64,000 nt of DNA, taken from Oceanomicrobium pacificus. Its GTDB lineage: Bacteria > Pseudomonadota > Alphaproteobacteria > Rhodobacterales > Rhodobacteraceae. How positions within the stretch are numbered: the stretch's first letter is position 1; each line of letters begins with the position of its first letter. Below the pieces are notes generated by a model that was given only the letters and a program-made list of their open reading frames with translations, searched no databases and was not told the origin of the DNA. The position numbers and the translations under genes are program-made. Below are positions 1-8,043 of this stretch, one piece after another. The stretch is taken from contig NZ_WUWG01000001.1 in NCBI RefSeq assembly GCF_009833495.1, positions 124,001 through 188,000 on the forward strand, given 5' to 3'.

Positions 1-986
1 AGGCCATCCGGCGCGATGACGGCACGGTCTGGACGGTAGCGGTGGCCCAGAGCACGGTGGCGCTGTCGGACGCGCGGGTGACGATCATCCGCGGCTTTGC
101 CCTTGCCTATCTGGTGATGGGCGGTCTGGCCGTGATCGGCACGCTGCTGGTGCTGAACCTCCTGTTCCGGCCGCTCAGCCAATTGCCGGAGGACATCAAC
201 CGTGGACTGGCCTCGGGGGAAGATATCGACCCGTCGCGCTTCCCGGCGGAGGTCGGCCCGCTGGTGGGCGAACTCAACCATTTGCTGGAGCGCAATCGCG
301 CGATCCTGACCCGCACGCGGCGTCAGGCGGCAGACCTTGCCCATGCGCTGAAGACGCCGAGCCTCATCATCCGCAACGATATCGACCGGCAAGGGGACGC
401 CGCCGACCTGTCGGATGCGCGGGCCGCGCTTGACCGGATCGACGCGCTCGTCGCGCGCGGCCTTGGCCGAATGCAACTGGGCGGCGAGGGGCCGCGCGCC
501 GCCCGGGCCGAGGTCGAGGCCTCCGTTGCGCGGCTGTTGCGCGCCTTCGACCGGCCCGAAGGCCACCTGCGGTTCGAGAGCGATCTGGAGCCCGGTCTTG
601 TCGCCCGCACCGACCCCGGCGATCTGGAGGAATGCCTCGGCAATCTTGTCGAGAACGCCACCGGCTTTGCCCATGGTCGCGTGCGGATCACGGCGCGAGC
701 GGACACCGGCGACATGCTGTCCCTGACGGTCGAGGATGATGGAGACGGGCTGCCCAAGGACAAGGTGGCAGAGGTTCTGGCACCGGGGCGCCGGCTGGAT
801 GTCGGGCGGCCGGGCGCCGGGCTCGGGCTGACCCTCGTCCACGATATTGCCGAAGCCTATGGCGGCACGCTGACACTTGGCGCTTCGGCCGATCTGGGCG
901 GGCTGGCGGCGCGGATCACCCTGCCGCGCGTGCGCGGGCAGGCCATTACAGGAGCCAGGTCACGGGGAGCCAGCCGATCAGCCTGA
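1..986 (+). CDS. Sensor histidine kinase, C-terminal part (cut by left window edge)
   Basis: The reading frame is already open at base 3, so the true start lies outside the window; a GTG at 42 is probably internal. Visible in order: the end of a periplasmic sensor region, a membrane helix (roughly bases 100-170), a HAMP-like linker, an H-box DLAHALKTP with the phospho-His near base 342, then an ATPase domain with N-box NLVENA, a DDGDGLP G1 box and a GAGLGL G2 box. This matches PhoQ/QseC-type membrane kinases that pass phosphate to an upstream-encoded response regulator, which is not in the window. The last 41 bases overlap the convergent phospholipase D-like gene. The signal sensed cannot be told. 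Confidence 0.9.
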   Translation, partial: AIRRDDGTVWTVAVAQSTVALSDARVTIIRGFALAYLVMGGLAVIGTLLVLNLLFRPLSQLPEDINRGLASGEDIDPSRFPAEVGPLVGELNHLLERNRAILTRTRRQAADLAHALKTPSLIIRNDIDRQGDAADLSDARAALDRIDALVARGLGRMQLGGEGPRAARAEVEASVARLLRAFDRPEGHLRFESDLEPGLVARTDPGDLEECLGNLVENATGFAHGRVRITARADTGDMLSLTVEDDGDGLPKDKVAEVLAPGRRLDVGRPGAGLGLTLVHDIAEAYGGTLTLGASADLGGLAARITLPRVRGQAITGARSRGASRSA

Positions 987-2499
987 CGAGGAACCGTCCG
1001 AAGGCCGTCGTGTTCGGCTCGGTGTCATGGACGATTGTCTGCCCGTCGGGCATCTGCTCCAGCCAGACCGTGCCGCCCTTGAGCGTCCGCTCCACCTTGT
1101 AGGCCGCTTCCGGCACGTCGGCGTCAAACCCGTCGACCATATCCGCCGCGAGCGTCGGGCTGTGGATCAGGAACCCCATCTCGGAGTTGAGGAGCGCCGA
1201 ACGCGGGTCGAAATTGAACGAGCCGATGAACGTCCGGTTACGGTCCATGGTGAAGGTCTTGGCATGCAGGCTCGATGCGGATTCGCCGAGCAGGCCAAGC
1301 TGGTCGACAATCCGGCGGTTCTCGACATCCGATTTCAATTCGCGCACGTCCACCCCGCCATCGAGCAGGGCGTCACGATACTGGATGTAGCCACCATGCA
1401 CCGGCAGCACATCGGTCGCGTCCTGCGAATTGGTCAGCGTGCGCACCCGGACGCCATTGGCCGCATGTTTGACAAGTATCTCCGTCAACAGGTCGCCGGG
1501 CACGAAATAGGCCGACACGAGATCGAGCGACTCCGTCGGCTGTTCCAGAATCTCCGCCAGCCGCCCGATCATCAGATCCTCGGCCGGCACCGGGCCGAGC
1601 CCCTTGGCCGGATCATCGGACACAAGGTCCATCGGCACCCATTCCACCGGCAATTCGCCTGACAGGAACCTGTCCACGATCTTCGTCTCGCGGATCGCAT
1701 TGGCGAAGATCACCGCATCCTCATCTTGGGCCAGTTCCTGCACCCGCGCGTCGAGCACGGCCAATCCATCGGGGTGGAGGTCGACGATCCGGTCCACCGG
1801 ATAGGCCGACCCGCTGGCCCAGTAACCGTCGAAATCCGTCCCGACCTCGGCCGCGGCCGCGCCCGTCGCGACAACGTCGAGATCGAAATAGTTCACCTTG
1901 CTGTCGCGGGCGAAATAGATGTCGCCGATATTGCGCCCGCCGACGACTGTGATCGCCCCGTCCACGGTGAAACTCTTGTTGTGCATCCGGCGGTTCAGAC
2001 GGCTGAAATCGAACAGGTAGGACAGGACACGCGGCTGGCGCAGGACGAAGGGATTGTAGAGCCGCACCTCCATCGTGGGCAGCGCGTTCAGTGCGACCAG
2101 ATAGGGATCGAGGTCGGGCGTGCCATTGTCGTCGACGAGCAGGCGCACCCGCACGCCGCGTTCGGCCGCGCGGCGCAGCGCATCGAGCAGCAGAATGCCG
2201 GTCACATCATTCTGCCAGATGTAATATTGCGCATCGATCGAAGCTTCGGCCGCATCGGCGAGCAGAACCCGGGTGGCGAGCGCCGTGGAGCCCGCCCGCA
2301 GCGGCACCATGGCCGAAGGCTCGGATTGCGACGCGCTCCGGCGGGCCAGTTCGCGGCCGAGCATCGTGTCTTCTGATACCGGGAGGGCCGTGCTCTCGGT
2401 CCGGCCATCGAGCGACGGCGGGGCATAGACGGCGCGGGCGATAAAAACCGCTGCCACGATGACGGCAACGAGTGAAAGCAGACCGGCAAAGAATTTCAT
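946..2499 (-). CDS. Phospholipase D / cardiolipin synthase-like protein
   Basis: 517 residues with one N-terminal membrane anchor (residues 3-24). It has two HKD half-sites: H173-x-K175 in MHNKSFTVDG, followed by GGRNIGD, and H412-x-K414 in LHAKTFTMD, followed by GSFNFDPRS. Two HKD motifs in one chain form a complete PLD active site that forms a phospho-His intermediate, so a phosphatidyl transfer or hydrolysis role in the envelope is expected. The layout resembles the YmdC/ClsC-type branch, which joins phospholipid head groups, but the substrate is inferred. It is transcribed towards the sensor kinase gene and overlaps its end by 41 bases. Upstream it is divergent from the SH3/LprI gene. Confidence 0.85.
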   Translation of the reverse strand: MKFFAGLLSLVAVIVAAVFIARAVYAPPSLDGRTESTALPVSEDTMLGRELARRSASQSEPSAMVPLRAGSTALATRVLLADAAEASIDAQYYIWQNDVTGILLLDALRRAAERGVRVRLLVDDNGTPDLDPYLVALNALPTMEVRLYNPFVLRQPRVLSYLFDFSRLNRRMHNKSFTVDGAITVVGGRNIGDIYFARDSKVNYFDLDVVATGAAAAEVGTDFDGYWASGSAYPVDRIVDLHPDGLAVLDARVQELAQDEDAVIFANAIRETKIVDRFLSGELPVEWVPMDLVSDDPAKGLGPVPAEDLMIGRLAEILEQPTESLDLVSAYFVPGDLLTEILVKHAANGVRVRTLTNSQDATDVLPVHGGYIQYRDALLDGGVDVRELKSDVENRRIVDQLGLLGESASSLHAKTFTMDRNRTFIGSFNFDPRSALLNSEMGFLIHSPTLAADMVDGFDADVPEAAYKVERTLKGGTVWLEQMPDGQTIVHDTEPNTTAFGRFLVRLIGWLPVTWLL

Positions 2500-2614
2500 A
2501 AAATCTTATCCCCCCGCTGTTTTCCGGCGAGCCTAGCCGCAGTTCCCGCGTCCGACAACCTCGGCGCATGCTGGCCGCGCGCTGCCACAGGCGACAGGCG
2601 CGCAAAACCGTGGC

Positions 2615-2627
2615 ATGGTCGGACCAT
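2615..2627. promoter_or_regulatory. 13-base perfect dyad ATGGTCGGACCAT upstream of SH3/LprI gene
   Basis: Six-base arms around a single G, 26 bases before the ATG of the SH3/LprI gene. It is positioned like an operator near the transcription start, but the regulator is unknown and a 13-base dyad can arise by chance. Confidence 0.25.
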
Positions 2628-2653
2628 TCTTTTCATTGCGGAGCATTTGACCC

Positions 2654-3601
2654 ATGCGATTTTCAGAAGCCGTGCGCGCATTGGCGCTCACGTTACCCCT
2701 CTGCCTCCCTGCCCTGCCGGTCGGGGCGGAGGCAAGCGGACCGGACTATTTCCAGGTGACCGGCGTGGCGAGCGACGATGTGCTCAACCTGCGCGACGGG
2801 CCAAGCGCCGCGTCAGCGAAGATCGGCACAATCCCCCACGATGCGGACGGGCTGGCCAATCTCGGCTGCGAAGGCGGGATGAGCTATGCCGAGTGGGAAA
2901 AAGCCAGCGCGGAAGAACGCGAGAAAGCCGCCAAGACCCGCTGGTGCAAAGTGTCCTACAAGGGGCAGGAGGGCTATGTCGCGGGCTGGTTCCTTGGCGA
3001 GGGCAGCGCACCGGCGCAGATGGCGGCGGACGAGGGCCCGAGCTTCGATTGCGCCAAGGCCGAAAGCGCGGCCGAGGAGCTGGTCTGTACGACGCCCGTG
3101 CTGGCCGCGCTCGACCGGGAGATGGCACGGCTCTACAGGCTCGCTGTCGACAGCCCCAACCTCGATGCGGACCGCGCGGCAGAACTGAAGGCCATGCAGC
3201 GCGGCTGGATCAAGGGCCGCGACGATTGCTGGAAGGCAACCGACGGGCTGGAGCGCTGCGTGGCGGAAAACTACGCCCTGCGGCTGGAAGAACTTCGCGT
3301 CGGCTATGCCAATGCCCGCAGTGATGACGGTGCGGGGATCACGACCGGCCCCTATGCCTATGCCTGCGAGGGGCTCGATGCGCTCGTTTCGGCCAGTTTC
3401 ATCAATGCCGATCCGCCGATGGCGGTCCTGCGCTGGCGCGACACGGTGATCGTGCCCGTGTCCGAGCCGAGCGCTTCGGGCGCGAAATATGGGGTCGAGA
3501 GCTTTGACGGGCGTTACGAGTTCTTCACCAAGGGCACGGAGGCCCTTTTGACCCTGCCCGGTCAGGAAACGATGACCTGCGCACAGGAAGAGATCGGCTA
3601 G
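2654..3601 (+). CDS. Secreted SH3-domain and LprI/DUF1311 protein
   Basis: 315 residues with a cleavable signal peptide (about residues 1-26, ending VGAEA). A bacterial SH3-like fold follows at about 33-112 (LNLRDGPSA, then RWCKVSYKGQEGYVAGWFL), typical of proteins that touch peptidoglycan. Next comes a DUF1311/LprI-type domain with paired cysteines at about 126-225 (FDCAKA, LVCTTP, DDCW, ERCVAENY). LprI-like domains are known as periplasmic lysozyme-inhibitor-like modules. The C-terminal 90 residues contain a further pair of cysteines. The role is probably periplasmic cell-wall related; the target is unknown. The gene is single, divergent from the PLD gene and convergent with the HlyD operon. 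Confidence 0.75.
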   Translation: MRFSEAVRALALTLPLCLPALPVGAEASGPDYFQVTGVASDDVLNLRDGPSAASAKIGTIPHDADGLANLGCEGGMSYAEWEKASAEEREKAAKTRWCKVSYKGQEGYVAGWFLGEGSAPAQMAADEGPSFDCAKAESAAEELVCTTPVLAALDREMARLYRLAVDSPNLDADRAAELKAMQRGWIKGRDDCWKATDGLERCVAENYALRLEELRVGYANARSDDGAGITTGPYAYACEGLDALVSASFINADPPMAVLRWRDTVIVPVSEPSASGAKYGVESFDGRYEFFTKGTEALLTLPGQETMTCAQEEIG

Positions 3602-3620
3602 TCACTGCCCCGGCCAGCGC

Positions 3621-4859
3621 CTAGCCGTCCAGCTGGCGCTGCGCCACGGCCTGCCCGTCGCCCAGCGTGGCCGACGGGTAGAGGATGATCGCGTCGCCCT
3701 CTGCCAGTCCGGACAGAACCTCCGCCTTCTGGCCGTTGTTTTGCCCGATCTCGACCGGCACGTGGCGGGCGCGCCCGTCTTCCACGCGGAATGCAGCCCA
3801 TCCGGTCCCGTCGCGGAAGATCGCGTTCGACGGCACGGTCAGCGCGTTGTCGCGGGACCAGATGACGATCCGTGCCTCCACACGGTAGCCATGCCCGAGC
3901 GCGGCGCGTTTGGCTGGCGGATCGGTGAAATCGACCACCACGTTGACCCGCTGTTCCTCCACCCCGAGGGCGGAATATTTGGTGAAACCCCAGGGATCGA
4001 TGCGCCGCACCACGCCGTTCAGAATGTCCGGCCCGCCCCAATTGGCAATCTCCACCGGATCGCCGGCGCTGACCTGCACCGCATCGGTGGACAGAAGCTC
4101 CACCAGCGCCTCGAGGTCGCTGTCCACATCGCCGATCTCCATGATCGGCGCGCCCACCGGCAGGGTCGTCTCGCTTTGCTGGATGACCTGCAGGATGCGC
4201 CCCGTGGTCGGCGCAAGCAGCGGGAAAGCGTCGCCCTCGCCGACCCGCATAGCAGTGGCAAGCCCCTGATCCTCGATCCCGATCAATTGCGCGCGCGCGT
4301 TCGACAGTTCCGCCTCCCGCATGGTGATTGCCGCGCGCGCGGTATCGAGGATCGCGTCGGCCGCGCGGGCGGTCGTTTCTGCCCGGTCGTGGGCCGCCTC
4401 GCTGATCGCGCCACGCTCGGCCAGTTCACGGGCGCGGTTCAGGTCCAGTTGCGACAGGTCGCGATCGGCGGTCGCTTTGGCCAGATCGGCGCGGGCGACC
4501 CGCAGCGCCGCCTCGGCCGCGGCCACCAGCGCGCGCGCCTGTTCGCGGGTCCGGATGTCGAGCGCGGCGGGATTGGTCGGCAGCATCCGCGCCACCACGG
4601 TCTCGCCCTCGACCACCTGATCTCCGGGATGGACCTCCACCCGCAGGAGCCGCCCCGCGACGGGGGTGGAGACGGTATAGGCATCATGCACCCGCGTGCG
4701 CCCCTCCTCATTGATCGTCAGGCGCATCGGTTCGACCGTGACGGTGCCGATATCGACAAGCATCGGTCGCGGCCAGAATGCATAGGCCAGACCGCCCGCG
4801 ACCAGCAGGGCCGCGACAAGCATCAGGATGGAACGGGAGCGGCGTCTGGCCATGGTCAT
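3621..4859 (-). CDS. HlyD/MacA-type periplasmic adaptor of an ABC exporter
   Basis: 412 residues. A membrane anchor (about 11-30) is followed by a barrel-sandwich half-motif, a long Ala/Arg-rich coiled-coil hairpin (about 90-190), the second half-motif (APTTGRILQV) and a beta-barrel domain. This is the classic membrane fusion protein order. Its ATG overlaps the permease stop codon (ATGA), so it is the last gene of an ATPase-permease-adaptor operon and is translationally coupled. The set resembles DevBCA/MacAB-type exporters, which push substrates from the outer face of the inner membrane towards an outer-membrane channel. No TolC homologue lies nearby, and the substrate cannot be inferred. 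Confidence 0.85.
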   Translation of the reverse strand: MTMARRRSRSILMLVAALLVAGGLAYAFWPRPMLVDIGTVTVEPMRLTINEEGRTRVHDAYTVSTPVAGRLLRVEVHPGDQVVEGETVVARMLPTNPAALDIRTREQARALVAAAEAALRVARADLAKATADRDLSQLDLNRARELAERGAISEAAHDRAETTARAADAILDTARAAITMREAELSNARAQLIGIEDQGLATAMRVGEGDAFPLLAPTTGRILQVIQQSETTLPVGAPIMEIGDVDSDLEALVELLSTDAVQVSAGDPVEIANWGGPDILNGVVRRIDPWGFTKYSALGVEEQRVNVVVDFTDPPAKRAALGHGYRVEARIVIWSRDNALTVPSNAIFRDGTGWAAFRVEDGRARHVPVEIGQNNGQKAEVLSGLAEGDAIILYPSATLGDGQAVAQRQLDG

Positions 4860-7216
4860 TCCCTCGTTTTCAGGCTGGCGACAAGATCGGCGGCGGCGAG
4901 CCTTCGGTTGACGATCAGGCCCGAAGCCAGCGTCGCGAGCAACACCGCCAGCCCCGCCGCCCCGTAGTTGGCGGGCGTGAAGACCGCCGGGATCTGGTAG
5001 AGGTCATTGCTATAGCCCGCGGCAATGCCGAAGGACATGAGGTAGCCCGCCGCGGCCCCGAGCGGCACCGCAAGCAGCGCGATGACGCCCAATTCGCCCA
5101 GCAGCACGAAGCCGACCTCGGCGCGCGAGAAACCGATCACGCGCAGGCTCGCCAGATCGCGGGACCGTTCCGCATAGGCGATGCTCGCCGTGTTATAGAC
5201 AATCCCGAAAGTGATGATGGCCGCGATCAGCAGCATGATATAGCGGGTCGCGCCGGCGCCACTGTCCATCATCTCCTGCATCGCGTCGCGGGCCTCCGCC
5301 TTCACGCTGACACCCGCCACACCCGGCATGGCTTTCAGAGCCGCGTGAACCGCAGCAGCCGCAGCCTCGTCAATCTGCAGGTAGGCCGTAGAGACACGCC
5401 CGCCTTCGCCCAGCGCGCGGTTAAGCGCGTCGATCCGAAGATAGGCCGGTGCCCCCAGCAGCGTCTCGGCGATCCCGGCCACGGGCAGTTCAAGGACGGG
5501 CTGGCGCCCCTCGCGCACATCGACCGTCAGCCGGTCGCCGGGACGGATGTCCAGCAGGTCCGCAAGCCCCGCCGACAGGACAAGCCCGTCGCCGCGTATG
5601 TGGATCGGGCGCATCGCGGCGTCGAGCGGGCGGTTCATGTCCGGCGTGGCGACAAGGCCGGACACAGCGCCGCGATAGGTTCGCGTGCCATTTGACAGGA
5701 TCGCGGGCACGATCCGCGCGGGCTCGACCGCCAGCACGCCCGGGATCCGCTGCAGTTCCAGCACCGTCTTGTCGGACAGCGGCGCCTTGAAGCTCACTGC
5801 CATGTCGCTCCGGTCCATCACGTCGAAAGACAGGTCGATGGTCCGGTCGAAGCCCGACATGATCGAGGTCATCGCCGCAGACAGCGCCATGCCGGCGGCG
5901 ACCCCCAGCACGGCGCCCGCGATCCGCCAGGGCTGGCGCGTGATCCGGCGCCAGACCATCCGCGTCGGCTGGTCCATCCAGCCGGTGAGCCGCCCGATGC
6001 GGGCCGAACGGCTGAAATCTTCCGGTGCCGGCGGGCGCATGGCGGCGGCCGCCGTCAGCCCGTAGACCTGCCGCAGCACGAACATCGCCCCGGCCGAAGC
6101 AGCCGCCACACTGACAAGGATGCCAATGAAGAGCGCCCCCGGCGAGATCTGGAACACGAGGAAGGGAAACTTGTAATAGATCAGGTAGACCCCGCTCAGC
6201 GCCCGGCCCGACAGGATGCCGAGCGCGCCGCCCAGAACCGCGCCCGCCGTCGCGATCACCAGCACCAGTTTCATGTAATGGCCCGAGATTTCGCGGCTGG
6301 TATAGCCGAAAGCCTTCAGCAGCCCGATCTGCTCGCGCTCGGACTGCACGATCCGCGCAATGACAATGTAAAGCAGGAAGGCCGCCACCGCGAGGAAGAT
6401 GGGCGGCACGCCGCGGCTCGACTGGCGCAACCCGTTGATCTCCTCCGTGACGAACCTGTCGGACGCGTGATCCGCGCGCCCGTAGGCCCCCTGCCCGCCA
6501 AAGGGCGCGAGCAGCCGATCCACCGCCGCGATGATCGCGGGCTCCGATGCAGTGCGGCCCGTCCCGATGAGCAGTTCGGAGAAGGCCCCGTCCATGTCAT
6601 AGGCGGCGGCGAGCGCCGGACGGCCCATCCAGATCGCGCCGAACCGCGCATCGTCGGGCACCAGTTCCCCCGGCGCGGTGGAGAAGAGAAATTCCGGCGA
6701 CTGCGCCAGCCCGACGATCCGGAGCCGTTTGCGCGCACCGTTCATCGTGACCTGCAGCATGTCGCCCGGTCCAAGCCCGTGCGCGGCGGCAAATCCGTCA
6801 AGGAGCAGGATCTCGTCGGGGTGCGACGGCGCGATCATCCGCCCCGCGGTCAGCCGCACGGCATTGAGCCGCGGCGCGCCATCGGCGGGCAGCGACAGGG
6901 CCACCGCCTGCACCGGCAACGCCACCCCGGGCAGATCGACAAGCGCCGCGCCCTGCACGCGCCCCTCCACCCCGGCGACGCCGGGCAGCGCCGCAACCGT
7001 CGGCAAAAGGTGATCGGGCGCGCGTGTGACGGGCGCGAAAATATCCGCAAGCCGGTAGCGCTCGTAATAGGCGCGCCGCGTCTCGTCGAGCGTGGCCACA
7101 AGACCGGTCATCATCACCAGAAGCAGGACGCCGACCGCGATCACCGCGCCGATGGCCGCCGCCTGGCTCCGGATCCGCCAGAGGTCGCGCATCAGTTTCC
7201 GGTCGAGCGGCGCCAT
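4856..7216 (-). CDS. ABC transporter permease with two FtsX domains
   Basis: 786 residues. An N-terminal membrane helix (about 15-40) is followed by a large periplasmic MacB-like domain. Two FtsX-type membrane bundles lie at about 265-380 and 680-780, separated by a second periplasmic domain that starts with another anchor helix. This duplicated arrangement is typical of single-chain LolCDE/DevC-like permeases that act as mechanotransmission exporters. It sits between the ATPase gene (4-base gap upstream) and the HlyD adaptor gene (ATGA overlap downstream), so all three should act as one complex. Specificity is unknown. Confidence 0.87.
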   Translation of the reverse strand: MAPLDRKLMRDLWRIRSQAAAIGAVIAVGVLLLVMMTGLVATLDETRRAYYERYRLADIFAPVTRAPDHLLPTVAALPGVAGVEGRVQGAALVDLPGVALPVQAVALSLPADGAPRLNAVRLTAGRMIAPSHPDEILLLDGFAAAHGLGPGDMLQVTMNGARKRLRIVGLAQSPEFLFSTAPGELVPDDARFGAIWMGRPALAAAYDMDGAFSELLIGTGRTASEPAIIAAVDRLLAPFGGQGAYGRADHASDRFVTEEINGLRQSSRGVPPIFLAVAAFLLYIVIARIVQSEREQIGLLKAFGYTSREISGHYMKLVLVIATAGAVLGGALGILSGRALSGVYLIYYKFPFLVFQISPGALFIGILVSVAAASAGAMFVLRQVYGLTAAAAMRPPAPEDFSRSARIGRLTGWMDQPTRMVWRRITRQPWRIAGAVLGVAAGMALSAAMTSIMSGFDRTIDLSFDVMDRSDMAVSFKAPLSDKTVLELQRIPGVLAVEPARIVPAILSNGTRTYRGAVSGLVATPDMNRPLDAAMRPIHIRGDGLVLSAGLADLLDIRPGDRLTVDVREGRQPVLELPVAGIAETLLGAPAYLRIDALNRALGEGGRVSTAYLQIDEAAAAAVHAALKAMPGVAGVSVKAEARDAMQEMMDSGAGATRYIMLLIAAIITFGIVYNTASIAYAERSRDLASLRVIGFSRAEVGFVLLGELGVIALLAVPLGAAAGYLMSFGIAAGYSNDLYQIPAVFTPANYGAAGLAVLLATLASGLIVNRRLAAADLVASLKTRE

Positions 7217-7220
7217 CAGA

Positions 7221-7958
7221 TCACCAGTCGATCTCTGCGGGATCGCGGCGCGTCGCGTTGCGGTCGATCCGTTCGATCCGGCCGTCCTTGAAATGGATCA
7301 CCCGGTCGGCCATGGCGGCAGTGGCCGCGGCATGGGTCACGATGAGCACGGTCGCGCCGGTCTGTTCGTTCACGTCGCGCAGCACCGACAGGACGGCCTT
7401 TCCGGTCTTGCTGTCGAGCGCGCCGGTCGGTTCGTCGCAGAACAGCACACGCGGCTGTTTGGCGATGGCACGGGCAATGGCGACACGCTGCTGCTCGCCA
7501 CCCGACATTTGCGCCGGGAAATGGTCCATGCGCGCATCGAGCCCCACCATGGCAAGCGCATCGCCCGCCGGCATCGGGTCGGGTGCGATTTCCGTGACCA
7601 GTTCGACATTTTCCCGCGCCGTCAGGCTCGGCATGAGATTGTAGAACTGGAAGACGAAGCCCACATGGTCGCGCCGGTAGCGGGTCAGCGCCGCATCCGA
7701 CATATCCGTCAGTTCCGCTCCCTGAAACCGCGCGGTGCCGTCTGTGCAACGGTCCAGTCCGCCGATGATGTTGAGGAGCGTCGACTTGCCGCTGCCCGAG
7801 GGGCCGAGCAGCACGATGATTTCCCCTTCGGCCACATCCAGATCGACACCGGCCAGCGCATGGACGGCCGCCGGCCCCGATCCGTAGACCTTGGTCAGCC
7901 CGCGGACCGTGTAGATCGGCTGGCCCGGTTCCGGTGCGGCTTTGGCGGCGAGGGGCAT
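7221..7958 (-). CDS. ABC transporter ATP-binding protein (MacB/LolD type)
   Basis: 245 residues. Walker [10 protein letters not shown] at residues 52-60, Q-loop [18 protein letters not shown] (typical of the LolD/MacB/FtsE branch), signature [14 protein letters not shown] and Walker [13 protein letters not shown] followed by the switch His (THAAA). It powers the FtsX-type permease encoded immediately downstream. It is the first gene of the three-gene operon, with its start 85 bases from the end of the metalloprotease gene, which is transcribed in the same direction. Confidence 0.92.
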   Translation of the reverse strand: MPLAAKAAPEPGQPIYTVRGLTKVYGSGPAAVHALAGVDLDVAEGEIIVLLGPSGSGKSTLLNIIGGLDRCTDGTARFQGAELTDMSDAALTRYRRDHVGFVFQFYNLMPSLTARENVELVTEIAPDPMPAGDALAMVGLDARMDHFPAQMSGGEQQRVAIARAIAKQPRVLFCDEPTGALDSKTGKAVLSVLRDVNEQTGATVLIVTHAAATAAMADRVIHFKDGRIERIDRNATRRDPAEIDW

Positions 7959-8043
7959 GTGCGTGTCCTTGTCCGCCGGGCGAATAAGCCCGACGCCCCA
8001 AGCCTATGCGTTGCCCGGCGCTGCCGCCAAGCCCCTTTGGCGC

